The notes below the pieces were generated by a model that was given only the letters and a program-made list of their open reading frames with translations, made no database searches and was not told the DNA's origin. A DNA stretch of 64,000 nucleotides from Aminobacter sp039907765. GTDB taxonomy: Bacteria; Pseudomonadota; Alphaproteobacteria; Rhizobiales; Rhizobiaceae. Each line of letters opens with the position of its first letter. Position 1 is the stretch's first letter. Below are positions 1 to 7,841 of the stretch, in pieces. The translations under genes and the position numbers were made by a program. The stretch spans positions 1 through 64,000 of the forward strand of contig NZ_JARDJI010000013.1 of NCBI RefSeq assembly GCF_039907765.1. Direction: 5' to 3'.

Positions 1-82
1 TCCCCACGGCAGCCTAAAGTCCAAAACACCTATCAGTCGCCTCGCTTTGACCGAGGACAACCTGTTGAGGCTCCACAGCTAG

Positions 83-100
83 CTCGCCCGTTCGAACGAT
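83..100 (+). promoter_or_regulatory. Candidate operator, copy 1 of an 18-bp motif
   Basis: The sequence CTCGCCCGTTCGAACGAT lies 65 bp upstream of the flavin reductase start. It differs by one base from 3019-3036 and by two from the reverse complement of 2948-2965. Its core CGTTCGAACG is a perfect palindrome, as expected for a dimeric repressor. The binding protein is not identified in the window; a regulator function is inferred from position and repetition only. Confidence 0.5.
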
Positions 101-165
101 GCCGAGTTGCGCTTTGAGCGCGATAATCCGGTCACCGATCGGGACATCGGCAGGAGGAGCGATAA

Positions 166-663
166 ATGTCCGAAGCTGCGAACGAACTGGCAATCGACAC
201 CAAGGCGGCCATGCGCCGCTTGGCGAAATCGGTGGTGATCCTCACCACGCGGTTCGAAGGGCAGCGCCTGGCCATGGCGGCAACCGCCGTCGACAGCCTC
301 AGCATAGAGCCGCCGTCGCTGCTCGCCTGCGTCAACCGCACGGCCTCGATCTTCACGGCGTTCGAGGCGAAGTCCCCATTCTGCGTCAATATCCTCGCGC
401 GCACGCACGAAGTGCTGGCGAAGCGCTGCGGCGGTCAGGTCAAGGGCGAGGCGCGTTTCGCCGAGGGCGACTGGCGCGAGCGCGACGGCATTCCCTATCT
501 CGCCGACGCCCAGGCCAACATCTTCTGCGCCAATGACGGAGAATTCTACTACGGCACCCACGGTGTTTTCGTCGGCCGGGTCACGGACGTGGCGCTGTTT
601 GGCAGCATCGAGCCGCTGATCTATGCCGATGCCCGCTATGTCGGCGCCCATCTCGCCATGTGA
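166..663 (+). CDS. Flavin reductase family protein
   Basis: This 165-residue protein has the length and sequence style of the small HpaC-like NAD(P)H:flavin oxidoreductases. These supply free reduced FMN or FAD to two-component monooxygenases in the cytoplasm. The block around residues 35-60 (MAATAVDSLSIEPPSLLAC) is the characteristic flavin-binding core, followed by an FCVNIL strand. The ATG start follows a strong ribosome site (AGGAGGAG, 6 nt spacing). It is a single gene with its own promoter region. An 18-bp palindromic motif upstream is shared with the LLM oxidoreductase/hydrolase pair 2 kb away, so this enzyme may be their reductase partner; that link is inference. The family call is firm, the physiological partner is not. 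Confidence 0.85.
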   Translation: MSEAANELAIDTKAAMRRLAKSVVILTTRFEGQRLAMAATAVDSLSIEPPSLLACVNRTASIFTAFEAKSPFCVNILARTHEVLAKRCGGQVKGEARFAEGDWRERDGIPYLADAQANIFCANDGEFYYGTHGVFVGRVTDVALFGSIEPLIYADARYVGAHLAM

Positions 664-768
664 CAGCCTCTTGGCGGCAGTTGCAGCCGGTGCCCAACTG
701 GGAAGATTTGGCTTGCCAGCTCGTGCAGGAGCGAAAAGACCACATACAGTATGTGCAGATATTCAGAC

Positions 769-792
769 AAAAAACCCCGGCCGGAGCCGGGG
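769..792 (-). terminator. Rho-independent terminator of the outer-membrane barrel gene
   Basis: A 7-bp GC stem (CCCCGGC/GCCGGGG, loop CGGA) is followed, reading the minus strand, by a run of six T. It sits 27 bp after the stop of the minus-strand gene at 819-1454, the textbook layout for an intrinsic terminator. Confidence 0.85.
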
Positions 793-818
793 TAGACGAG
801 TCCACGTTACTTAAATCA

Positions 819-1454
819 TCAGAACTTGTAAGCCACACCCAGGCGGAAATCGTGGGTTCGCATGTCAACATCGTGGATGTCGTTGATGGGGAACTCGAAC
901 TCGTTGGCGCCGTAGTCGGAGTACAGATATTCGGCACGAACGACGATATTCTGGGTTGCCCCCCATTCAACGCCGCCACCGACTACGTATCCGGATACGG
1001 TCTCGGTCGCAATATCTTCGCCATTGCCTTCATGGTCGCCGCGGAAGTTCGCAATGGCCAGTCCCGCAGTAACGTATGGCATGATCGAACCGACGGCATA
1101 TCCGGCGCGTCCGCGGAAGGATGCTCCCCAGCGTGACTCGTACGGGATATACGCGTCATCAATGGACACGTCGGCCGACGAGTATTTCAGATCTGCCTCG
1201 ACACCGAGGACGACATTGCCAACCTGGTGATTGTATCCCGCGTAGACGGCGCCAGCGAAGCCGCTACCGGAGTGGTAGTCATCTTCGAAGTCCAGGTCTT
1301 GGAGCGACAGCTCGTTGTAACCGATGGCACCTCCGACATAGACACCGGACCAGTTATAGGCTGCTGCGCCCGGCTCGATCACCACGTTGTCCGCCGCAGC
1401 GGCGGCGGTAGCAAATGCAACCAGCGCGGTCGCTGCCCAAAGTATCTGCCTCAT
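819..1454 (-). CDS. Omp25/Omp31-type outer-membrane beta-barrel protein
   Basis: This 211-residue protein starts with a Sec signal peptide (about residues 1-21, ending AAAAAD). The mature part opens with the YNWSGVYVGGAIGYN-type strand typical of the small rhizobial and Brucella Omp25/Omp31 family. The body alternates Gly-rich turns with amphipathic strands (GAVYAGYNHQVGN, GASFRGRAGYAVG). It ends in a C-terminal aromatic residue (GVAYKF), the signal for BAM-dependent insertion. The length fits an eight-stranded barrel. Such proteins are structural surface antigens, and no channel or enzyme role can be read here. It is a single gene with a strong terminator 27 bp downstream and its own promoter region (1455-1725). 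Confidence 0.9.
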   Translation of the reverse strand: MRQILWAATALVAFATAAAAADNVVIEPGAAAYNWSGVYVGGAIGYNELSLQDLDFEDDYHSGSGFAGAVYAGYNHQVGNVVLGVEADLKYSSADVSIDDAYIPYESRWGASFRGRAGYAVGSIMPYVTAGLAIANFRGDHEGNGEDIATETVSGYVVGGGVEWGATQNIVVRAEYLYSDYGANEFEFPINDIHDVDMRTHDFRLGVAYKF

Positions 1455-1689
1455 TGAAAGCCCCCATTGAGATGCACGGAGCGCCCTTCCAGTTGAGGGA
1501 AGGTAACTTGCATCCTTGTGGTTGTAGCAAGGTTCGGACTGTCACCAAAAAGGCACAAATTTGGCATGCCGAAATTGGCCGGGCGGCAAGCCCTTTCCTA
1601 TGTAGCGGCCAACATCCACGATCGCTCAAGACGGCCAGGCCGGCATCGCGAAAATGCCAGCCCTTCGTTCGTTTGAGCTACAGCCAAAG

Positions 1690-1716
1690 GCGGCCGGCGC
1701 CTGAAGCACCGGCCGC
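1690..1716 (-). terminator. Possible stem-loop terminator of the LLM oxidoreductase gene
   Basis: An 8-bp perfect GC stem (GCGGCCGG/CCGGCCGC) with an 11-nt loop lies 10 bp past the stop of the minus-strand gene at 1726. On that strand only a weak T-containing tail follows (CTTTGG), so intrinsic termination is plausible rather than certain. Confidence 0.4.
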
Positions 1717-1725
1717 ATTGCCTGA

Positions 1726-2874
1726 CTATTCGGCGGCAGCGACGCGCAGCTTCTTACCGCGGAAATGGGGGATCACTTCTGAGCCGATGAGTTCGATCGT
1801 TTCCATGATCGCCTCGTGCGGCACCGTGCCCATCTGCGACAGGAACATGATCTCGTCGGCACCCGCCTCGAACAGCCTTTCGACATAGCGGATGCAGTCT
1901 TCCGGCGTGCCATAGGCGTCGTTGATGTCGTCGAGATAGCCGTAGACCTTGGGGTTGTAGGCGATCTTGTCCTCGCCGAGCTTGGCGAACTTGTGCTCGC
2001 GTACCTTGTCGAGCGCGGCGAGGTGCTCCTCCGGGCTCATGTCGTCGACCCTGGGCTTCGGGCCGCCCTGGTACCAGTGCGAAAGCGCCTCGGCGAAGAA
2101 GCGCTGGCCGCGCAGGCCGATGCGGCGCGCCCTGTCGCGGTCGCGCATGACGATTGCGGGGCAAAGCGCCGACAGGTGCTCGGTCGGGCGGAAGCCGACC
2201 TGGTCCTCCGCCTTTCGCTCGGCGAAGGCCTTCCGGTAGGCGTCGCTCTTGGTCTTGATCTCGTCCGGGCCACCGAAACCCATGACCAGCGCACCGAGGC
2301 CGCGCGAGCCGGCGGTGACCACCGCTTCCCAGCGCGTGCAGGCCATGTACATGTGCGGATGCGGATCCTGCATCGGCTTGGGATGCACCGGGCGCGCCGG
2401 GAACTTGATGTACTGGCCGTCATGCTCGACGCTCTCTTCGGTGAAGAGGCGCGGGATCAGGTACATGCTCTCGTCGATCAGCGGCTGCAGTTCGGAAAGC
2501 TGGTAGCCGAAGGCGCCGGCTTCCTGCTGGCTGCCGCCCTTGCCGACGCCGAAATTGACGCGGCCGTTCGACAGGATGTCGAGCATGGCGATACGCTCGG
2601 CGACCTTGATCGGGTGGTTCATCGCCGGCGGCAGGCAGACGACACCGTGGCCGATCTCGAGCTTCTTCGTCTGGCCGGCGACAAAGGCCAGGAAGGTTTC
2701 AGGGGCCGACATGTGCGAATATTGAGTCAGCCCATGGTGCTCGACGCACCAGACGCCGTCGAAGCCGTGCTTGTCCAAGTGCACGCACTGCTCGGCCATC
2801 TCGTGGAAGACCTGCTGTTCGGCCTCGCGATGCGTTTCGGCGATCTGCGCCTCGTAGATCATGGAAAATTTCAC
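1726..2874 (-). CDS. LLM-class (luciferase-like) flavin-dependent oxidoreductase
   Basis: This is a 382-residue bacterial-luciferase-like protein (TIM-barrel flavin monooxygenase family). Typical features are an N-terminal KFSMIYEAQ strand, the VWCVEHHGLTQYSHMSAPE block (about 48-66), the substrate/flavin segment with GVVCLPPAMNHPIKVAERIAMLDILSNGRVNFGVG, and a C-terminal GTPEDCIRYVERLFEAGADEI motif. The reading frame is open upstream, but a GTG at 2874 preceded 6 nt away by GGAGGAGC gives the correct family N-terminus, so that start is used. Such enzymes need FMNH2 from a separate reductase; a flavin reductase with a matching upstream motif lies at 166-663. It is divergent from the alpha/beta hydrolase at 3096. 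Substrate unknown. Confidence 0.85.
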   Translation of the reverse strand: MKFSMIYEAQIAETHREAEQQVFHEMAEQCVHLDKHGFDGVWCVEHHGLTQYSHMSAPETFLAFVAGQTKKLEIGHGVVCLPPAMNHPIKVAERIAMLDILSNGRVNFGVGKGGSQQEAGAFGYQLSELQPLIDESMYLIPRLFTEESVEHDGQYIKFPARPVHPKPMQDPHPHMYMACTRWEAVVTAGSRGLGALVMGFGGPDEIKTKSDAYRKAFAERKAEDQVGFRPTEHLSALCPAIVMRDRDRARRIGLRGQRFFAEALSHWYQGGPKPRVDDMSPEEHLAALDKVREHKFAKLGEDKIAYNPKVYGYLDDINDAYGTPEDCIRYVERLFEAGADEIMFLSQMGTVPHEAIMETIELIGSEVIPHFRGKKLRVAAAE

Positions 2875-2947
2875 TGGCAGGCTCCTCCGCTGCAGAACGA
2901 TGCCCTTCTCGGGTAGGTAAAGTCTCGATCCGGCCACCCCGATTTTC

Positions 2948-2965
2948 ATCGTTCGATCGGGTGAG
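2948..2965 (-). promoter_or_regulatory. Candidate operator, copy 2 (inverted) of the 18-bp motif
   Basis: Read on the minus strand this is CTCACCCGATCGAACGAT, one base different from 3019-3036. It sits about 74 bp upstream of the GTG start of the LLM oxidoreductase and points toward that gene. This is consistent with one regulator controlling both divergent genes. Confidence 0.5.
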
Positions 2966-3018
2966 TTGCTTTCGGTGGGCTGCAAGCGGCGCGGAGGACA
3001 CGCCATAGGGCGCGCGGT

Positions 3019-3036
3019 CTCACCCGTTCGAACGAT
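3019..3036 (+). promoter_or_regulatory. Candidate operator, copy 3 of the 18-bp motif
   Basis: CTCACCCGTTCGAACGAT lies 60 bp upstream of the alpha/beta hydrolase start, almost the same distance as copy 1 from the flavin reductase (65 bp). It contains the perfect palindrome CGTTCGAACG at 3025-3034. Confidence 0.5.
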
Positions 3037-3095
3037 GCATCCGGCGGAACGCCGGACCTCAATGAAGCCGAGCAAGCTCTGCCGGAGAAACGTCT

Positions 3096-4046
3096 ATGGG
3101 CGATCGCATGGTTCTGGATGCCGACCTGGCGGCAATGGCGGACGTGATCGCCAGGCGCCCGCCGCTTGATCTGGCTCGTGTCGACATCGCCGCCTTGCGT
3201 GCCGCCGTCAACGCGGCTTCCTGGCCGACCGAACGCACAGAAATGGCTGCCGTGGAAGACATCGTCGTGTCGGGCGGCGCAGGCCAGGTCGGAGCTCGCG
3301 TCTATCGGCCCCGTCAGGACCGAGGGCTTCCCTTGCTGGTCTTCTTCCATGGCGGTGGCTTCGTGCTGTGCTCACTCGACACGCACGACAACTTCTGCCG
3401 CGCGCTGGCCAGGGCCGGCGACTGCGCGGTGCTTTCGATCGACTACCGGCTCGCACCGGAATACCCGTTCCCCGCCGCGTTCGAGGATGCGCTCGCAAGT
3501 CTCGAATGGGCAGCGGCCAATGCCGGGCAACTGGGATGCGATCCGGCTCGGTTGGCGCTCGCCGGCGATAGCGCGGGTGGCAACCTGGCGTTGGCGGCAG
3601 CCTTGCATGCATCGCCTGCGACGAACGCCGTGCTCAGGCACGTGCTGCTCTTCTATCCGGCTCTGGATCCGACCGCCTCGGGCGCGAGCTATGACCGCTT
3701 CCCGGCCACGCCCTTCCTCAGCGCTGAGACGATGCGCTGGTACTGGCGCCAGTATGTCGGCTCGCCGGCGGAGCAAGGCGACCCGAGGGTGGCCATCGCG
3801 CGGTCGCCCGTGCTTGCGACCTTGCCGCCAGCAACCGTGGCGATTGCGGAATACGATCCTCTGCGCGACGAGATCGAGGCGCTCTGCGCAATGCTGACCG
3901 TCGCCGGCGTCGATCTTGATGCCAGGCGCTACGACGGCGTTTCCCATGGCTTTGCCAGCATGGTCGGGCTGATAGGCAGAGCCCGGCTCGCGATCGACCA
4001 TGGTGGTGCCCGGCTTCGTACTTCGTTTGGGCACCTGGACCGTTGA
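3096..4046 (+). CDS. Alpha/beta hydrolase (HSL-like esterase)
   Basis: This is a 316-residue hydrolase of the hormone-sensitive-lipase family (carboxylesterase type). The HGGG oxyanion motif is at residues 85-88, the nucleophile elbow GDSAGG puts the catalytic Ser at 159, and the acid and base are Asp254 (EYDPLRDE) and His284 (GVSHGF). All catalytic elements are intact and the protein is full length. No signal peptide is seen, so it is probably cytoplasmic. It is divergent from an LLM flavin monooxygenase with paired operator-like motifs between them. A Baeyer-Villiger-type oxygenation followed by ester hydrolysis would be a logical pairing, but this is inference. Substrate unknown. Confidence 0.85.
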   Translation: MGDRMVLDADLAAMADVIARRPPLDLARVDIAALRAAVNAASWPTERTEMAAVEDIVVSGGAGQVGARVYRPRQDRGLPLLVFFHGGGFVLCSLDTHDNFCRALARAGDCAVLSIDYRLAPEYPFPAAFEDALASLEWAAANAGQLGCDPARLALAGDSAGGNLALAAALHASPATNAVLRHVLLFYPALDPTASGASYDRFPATPFLSAETMRWYWRQYVGSPAEQGDPRVAIARSPVLATLPPATVAIAEYDPLRDEIEALCAMLTVAGVDLDARRYDGVSHGFASMVGLIGRARLAIDHGGARLRTSFGHLDR

Positions 4047-4119
4047 GACTAGCGGCCGCGCGGAGGCGCGGACGCCAACCAGACTGGACCGGGTGATGCG
4101 CCTGGGAAGGATCCGGCCG

Positions 4120-4761
4120 TTACCTGGTCCCGTGCGGACGCCGGATGGCCCTTACCCTTCCGCTGTTTCCGCCGCCGCAGAAAAACTGCTCGCCGCCATC
4201 GGATTCCAGCCCCGAGACCCCCACATCCGGCGGCATATCGAGCATCTCCAGGACCCTTCCGGTGTCGGGATCGATCCGCCGCACATCGCTCCCGTCACCG
4301 TCCCAGGTGGCGTGCCACATTTCGCCGTCCACCCAGCTCACGCCGGTGACGAAGCGGTTGGACTCGATGGTGCGCAGAACGATGCCCGTATCGGGGTCGA
4401 CCTGATGGATCTTGCGGCCGCGGTGTTGCCCGACCCACAGCGTCCCTTCCGCCCAGGCAAGGCCTGAATCGCCACCGCCTCCTGGTGCGGGGATGCTGGA
4501 GAGGACATTGCCGGTTTCCGGATCGATCTTGTGGATGCGGCCCTCGGCGATCTGAAACAGGTAGCGGCCGTCGAAGGCCGTTCCCGCGTGTGCGGCGACA
4601 TCGATGGTGCGGACTATCGTGCCGCTGGTGGGGTCGAGGGCGTTCAGCCTGTTGCCGGATGCAAACCAGACGTGGCGGCCGTCGAAGGTGACGCCACCCA
4701 CATGGTCGACCCCTGGAAAGGGGCCGTATTCCTGAAGGATTTCAGCGTTGGCGTGTTTCAT
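4120..4761 (-). CDS. YncE/Vgb-like beta-propeller protein
   Basis: This is a 213-residue cytoplasmic repeat protein. About five blade-like repeats of the form 'DPxTGxVLxTI' are visible (DPTSGTIVRTI, DPETGNVLSSI, DPDTGIVLRTI, DPDTGRVLEML), each followed by a DGxxLW/xxWVxxx strand. This pattern is shared by YncE-like, virginiamycin-B-lyase-like and glutamine-cyclotransferase-like propellers; no catalytic site can be assigned. It has no signal peptide, unlike many YncE relatives. It lies 37 bp downstream of a TPR/winged-helix regulator on the same strand, so the two are probably co-transcribed. It may act as a ligand-binding partner of that regulator or of the DUF899 protein; this is a guess from context. 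Confidence 0.7.
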   Translation of the reverse strand: MKHANAEILQEYGPFPGVDHVGGVTFDGRHVWFASGNRLNALDPTSGTIVRTIDVAAHAGTAFDGRYLFQIAEGRIHKIDPETGNVLSSIPAPGGGGDSGLAWAEGTLWVGQHRGRKIHQVDPDTGIVLRTIESNRFVTGVSWVDGEMWHATWDGDGSDVRRIDPDTGRVLEMLDMPPDVGVSGLESDGGEQFFCGGGNSGRVRAIRRPHGTR

Positions 4762-4798
4762 GTGCTCATACCCATAGAACCATAAGTCAGCCCTGAAC

Positions 4799-6019
4799 CT
4801 ATCCGCTCGGCAGCGGACCTGGGAGTAACAGTGTTGTCGGGAACCCGGGCACGGGCGGCGTCATCCACCGGCGCGCGCGCCCCCGCCCGTAGGACTGCAC
4901 CTTGCCTGAGTTCGAAAGCTGCTCGAGCGCACGCTGCGCGCCGCGCGGACTGATGCCAAGCGCAATCGCCAGGGCCGAGCTCGACCAAGCCTCTCCGTCG
5001 GCGAGCAAGGCGAGTACTTCGGCATGCTGCTCTTCGGCGCTTGGGGCCAGCACGACGACCTCGGTCGCGGATCGAGGCGACAGTGCGAAGCCCTGGTCCG
5101 TCGCATTCACCTCAGCAAGCGTTCCAAGTCCTGCACGTAGCCGCCCTATTTCGACTCGAAGTCGGGCGCGGTGCGATTCATCTGCGTGCTTCGCCCGGAA
5201 GGTGTGCCTGACGAGCGCATCCCGGGTGACGTCCCCGGGCCACCCTTCGGCCAGCGCTCGTGCAAGGGAAAACAGCACCGGGCGTGTCGCAAGCGAGACC
5301 GTTGTTCCGCCGCCCCTCACAACGTTGCGGCAGGCATCTATCACGAACGCACCCGAGGCCAGCAGCGCCTCGACCTCCTCCAGGATGAGAAAACGTTCCT
5401 TTCCGCGTGCGATGGCGCGCGCCGCCGGCTGCGTCATCAGCAGCGAGACGCTTTCCACCTCTGCCATCAATGCCGGAATGCCGGCAGCCTTCGCCTCGTA
5501 CTCGGCTCTGCGCAGTGCTGAACGTGCCTCTTTCATCCTCAGGTGCCGGATTGCGATCCCCGCCGCGGCAAGCTCGTAGGCTGTTCTCAGCGCGGGCGAG
5601 AGCGGCGCGGGATCAACTTCGGAAAGCAGGCGTCCGGCCTCTTCGAGACGGCCGATCAGCAGCAGGCGGCGGGCTGCGAGAACGCCCGCATGCGCGGCAT
5701 TGATGCGATCGCCGCGTCGTTCGAGCACTGCCCGTGCCGCATCGAGCGCGTTGGCGGGCCAGGTGAGATCGCGCGATACCAAGGCGATCTCAGCTTCGGC
5801 GACCACGCAGCGCGCACGCGCGACCGAATCCTTCTGCCCGAATGCGCGCGTGGCTCGTCTGAGAAGCTCCTTCGCTCGATTGAGATCGCCGAGCTGCGCC
5901 ATTGCGATGCCGCGCAGGGCAAGGGCGGGCGCATCGTCGCGCAGCGCGATCCTCTTCAAAGCGAGCAGGGGATCGCCCACGGCAAGCGAGTGTGCGGCGG
6001 CCGTGATCATAGAGTCCAT
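4799..6019 (-). CDS. TPR-like protein with C-terminal winged helix-turn-helix (regulator)
   Basis: This is a 406-residue protein. Residues 1-230 are all-helical with TPR-like repeats (ALRGIAMAQLGDLNRAKELL, AARRLLLIGRLEEAGRLL). A middle segment resembles a transcriptional-activator effector region. The last about 80 residues form a winged HTH (LLADGEAWSSSALAIALGISPRGAQRALEQL) followed by a basic GRGRARRW and a Pro-rich end. It is probably a DNA-binding regulator. It is upstream of and co-directional with the propeller gene and divergent from the DUF899 gene at 6171 across a 151-bp gap, so it may control both. Target and ligand are unknown. Confidence 0.65.
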   Translation of the reverse strand: MDSMITAAAHSLAVGDPLLALKRIALRDDAPALALRGIAMAQLGDLNRAKELLRRATRAFGQKDSVARARCVVAEAEIALVSRDLTWPANALDAARAVLERRGDRINAAHAGVLAARRLLLIGRLEEAGRLLSEVDPAPLSPALRTAYELAAAGIAIRHLRMKEARSALRRAEYEAKAAGIPALMAEVESVSLLMTQPAARAIARGKERFLILEEVEALLASGAFVIDACRNVVRGGGTTVSLATRPVLFSLARALAEGWPGDVTRDALVRHTFRAKHADESHRARLRVEIGRLRAGLGTLAEVNATDQGFALSPRSATEVVVLAPSAEEQHAEVLALLADGEAWSSSALAIALGISPRGAQRALEQLSNSGKVQSYGRGRARRWMTPPVPGFPTTLLLPGPLPSG

Positions 6020-6170
6020 GGCAATCCCGTCACACTTGTTACTCCCACCCTTCGAACTTCCGGTGCCAGAACTGTCTCGACGCCGACAATTCGATGAGGC
6101 GCGAACGGGAAGTGCGCTCCAGCCGCGAGGCGCGAGAAATCGCTAGACTAAACCCAGGAGGTCCAAAGCC

Positions 6171-6965
6171 ATGACTACATCAGCCGAGAACGGACGGAAA
6201 GGCAGACAGCCTGCCATGCATACGCCACCGGTCGTGTCGCCGCAGGCGTGGGAAGATGCCCGCAAGCAGCTTCTGGTGAAGGAAAAGGCCCAAAGCCACG
6301 CCCGCGACGCCCTGGCGGCCGAGCGCCGGCGCATGCCATGGATGGCCGTTGAGAGGGCCTATGCGTTCGAGGGGCCGGCGGGCAAGGTCAGCCTGCTCGA
6401 CCTCTTCGACGGCCGGCGCCAGCTGATCGTCTACCGGGCCTTCTTCGAGCCCGGGGTCTACGGCTGGCCCGACCATGCGTGCCGTGGTTGCTCCATGGTG
6501 GCCGACCAGGTGGCCCACGTCGCCCACCTGAACGCCCGCGACACGACCCTCGTCTTTATCTCGCGGGCGCCACAGGCGGATATCGCGCGGTTGAAGGCGC
6601 GGATGGGCTGGGAGATCCCTTGGTTCACCATCACGGACGGCTTCGATGCCGATTTCGGCGTGGATGAGTGGCACGGCACGAATGTGTTCTTCCGCGACGG
6701 CGACCGCGTGTTCCGCACCTACTTCCTCAACAATCGTGGCGACGAGCAGATGGGGAACACCTGGAACTACCTGGACATCACGCCACTGGGCCGGCAGGAG
6801 GTCTGGGAGGACTCGCCAGAGGGTTATCCGCAGACCCCGACCTACAAGTGGTGGAACTGGCACGACAGCTACGTCGCAGACGCAGCGCCCGACAAGAAGT
6901 GGATCGAGGTGTCGGATGCCGGAGAGGCAGCCTTCCGAGAGCAGAACGCGGGCGCGAAGCCATGA
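6171..6965 (+). CDS. DUF899 family (thioredoxin-like) protein
   Basis: This 264-residue protein belongs to the DUF899 family, with a thioredoxin-like fold. The signature region has the first strand RQLIVYRAFFEPGVYGWPDH, the CRGCSM motif (Cys pair in the position of a redox site), ARDTTLVFISRAPQADIARLKARMGWEIPWFT, and a conserved C-terminal aromatic stretch (TYKWWNWHDSY). Family members are cytoplasmic and their reaction is not established. The start follows an AGGAGGT ribosome site (6152-6158) at good spacing. Its stop overlaps the start of the small membrane protein (ATGA), which indicates translational coupling. It is divergent from the TPR/HTH regulator, its likely controller. Confidence 0.8.
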   Translation: MTTSAENGRKGRQPAMHTPPVVSPQAWEDARKQLLVKEKAQSHARDALAAERRRMPWMAVERAYAFEGPAGKVSLLDLFDGRRQLIVYRAFFEPGVYGWPDHACRGCSMVADQVAHVAHLNARDTTLVFISRAPQADIARLKARMGWEIPWFTITDGFDADFGVDEWHGTNVFFRDGDRVFRTYFLNNRGDEQMGNTWNYLDITPLGRQEVWEDSPEGYPQTPTYKWWNWHDSYVADAAPDKKWIEVSDAGEAAFREQNAGAKP

Positions 6966-7240
6966 GCCGGGCCTGTTGCGACAAGTTCGGCGGCGAAGAG
7001 GCGCCCAGCCAGGACCCCTCGGCTTTCGGGTTGCCAGATTGCCTGGTGCTGGCGGCAGCACCAACCTTCGCCATGATGGCGCTGCTGAGCGGCATCCACA
7101 GCGCCAGCGCGGCAGAAATGATCTGCTCGGCCACGGACGCTTCGCCGTTGAGCGGGATGGTCACGATGTACCTGCTGATGAGCGGCTTCCACGCGGGCCC
7201 CTGGCTGAAGCTGATCCGCGAGCGTGCACCGGTCGCCTGA
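6962..7240 (+). CDS. Small membrane protein coupled to the DUF899 gene
   Basis: This is a 92-residue protein whose ATG overlaps the stop codon of the DUF899 gene (ATGA). It has a hydrophilic Cys-containing N-terminus (SRACCDKFGG) and two hydrophobic segments suitable for membrane spanning (about 28-46, LVLAAAPTFAMMALLSGI, and about 66-80, MVTMYLLMSGFHAGPWL), then a short basic tail. The coupling and the membrane character support a real gene working with the DUF899 protein. I do not recognise its function. A long stem-loop follows immediately. Confidence 0.65.
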   Translation: MSRACCDKFGGEEAPSQDPSAFGLPDCLVLAAAPTFAMMALLSGIHSASAAEMICSATDASPLSGMVTMYLLMSGFHAGPWLKLIRERAPVA

Positions 7241-7246
7241 GGGGCC

Positions 7247-7285
7247 GCGACCGGTCATGGCGTACAGTCCGCCATGACCGGTCGC
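7247..7285. terminator. Perfect 16-bp inverted repeat after the DUF899 unit
   Basis: Two 16-nt arms (GCGACCGGTCATGGCG and its complement) flank a 7-nt loop, starting 7 bp after the stop of the small membrane protein. There is no T-run on either side. It may act as a transcript-end stabiliser or factor-dependent terminator rather than a classical intrinsic terminator; an operator role cannot be excluded. Confidence 0.5.
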
Positions 7286-7373
7286 GCATGTCCGGAACCG
7301 GTATCAAAGTCGCATGATATACGGAATTGATCGAGCCTGGCTCGGCGTCATCGAGTTGACACGAGCTCCCGGA

Positions 7374-7841
7374 TCAAAAATGCCGCGTGGCACCTGAGCC
7401 GTTGCGCAGGGCTGGGGTCGAACGGCCGCGCCTGACCGATCCATCGTCGAACGAGCGGCTTGCGCCCGGGGTGCATGCCGACGTGCACGCGTCTGCTTTC
7501 GGCGCCCTCGAATCCTGGAACTCAGTCTCGCAGCCCGTGTTTCCCGTGCTTGGCAGCTTGGCCGTCAACAACCCCAAAATCTCCGCGCACTCATGGGCGC
7601 TATACCCGCCATATACCATCAGTTGATAGTAATCAGCTCGTTTGTCTTCCGGGACGTGGAAGCCGCGCCGAAATGCGGCCGCATCCTTGTAGGTTCGAGT
7701 GCAGCCAAGCTTGCTGGCGCTGACTTTCAGACTTGCCAGAGAACATCCGATCCTTGCCGCAATATCCTTCAGGGGTTCATTCTTGACGTATCCATCGAGA
7801 ATGATCTTGCGACGAGCTTCTCCTTTGATCCTTGCTTTCAT
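7374..7841 (-). CDS. HTH-domain hypothetical protein, possibly with a degraded C-terminus
   Basis: This 155-residue ORF has a good ribosome site (GAGGAGGT) 6 nt before its ATG. Residues 1-90 look like a genuine small DNA-binding protein: a basic start, then KDIAARIGCSLASLKVSASKLGC (HTH-like) and YYQLMVYGGYSAHECAEILGL (a second HTH-like helix pair). From about residue 92 the composition changes to Ser/Thr/Arg-rich low-complexity sequence unlike a folded domain. This suggests a frameshift or a non-native tail. The function is unrecognised; a regulatory or mobile-element-derived role is possible. Confidence 0.45.
   Translation of the reverse strand: MKARIKGEARRKIILDGYVKNEPLKDIAARIGCSLASLKVSASKLGCTRTYKDAAAFRRGFHVPEDKRADYYQLMVYGGYSAHECAEILGLLTAKLPSTGNTGCETEFQDSRAPKADACTSACTPGASRSFDDGSVRRGRSTPALRNGSGATRHF

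Noticed and set aside
166..2874. Sulfoquinovose monooxygenase pathway (flavin reductase plus LLM oxygenase near sugar importers)
   Set aside because: No sulfoquinovosidase or sulfoquinovose importer is adjacent, and the hydrolase neighbour is an HSL-type esterase. The LLM protein cannot be assigned to that clade by eye.
1816..2916. 366-codon plus-strand open frame opposite the LLM oxidoreductase
   Set aside because: Antisense of a well-conserved flavin enzyme; composition is not protein-like and no ribosome site is seen.
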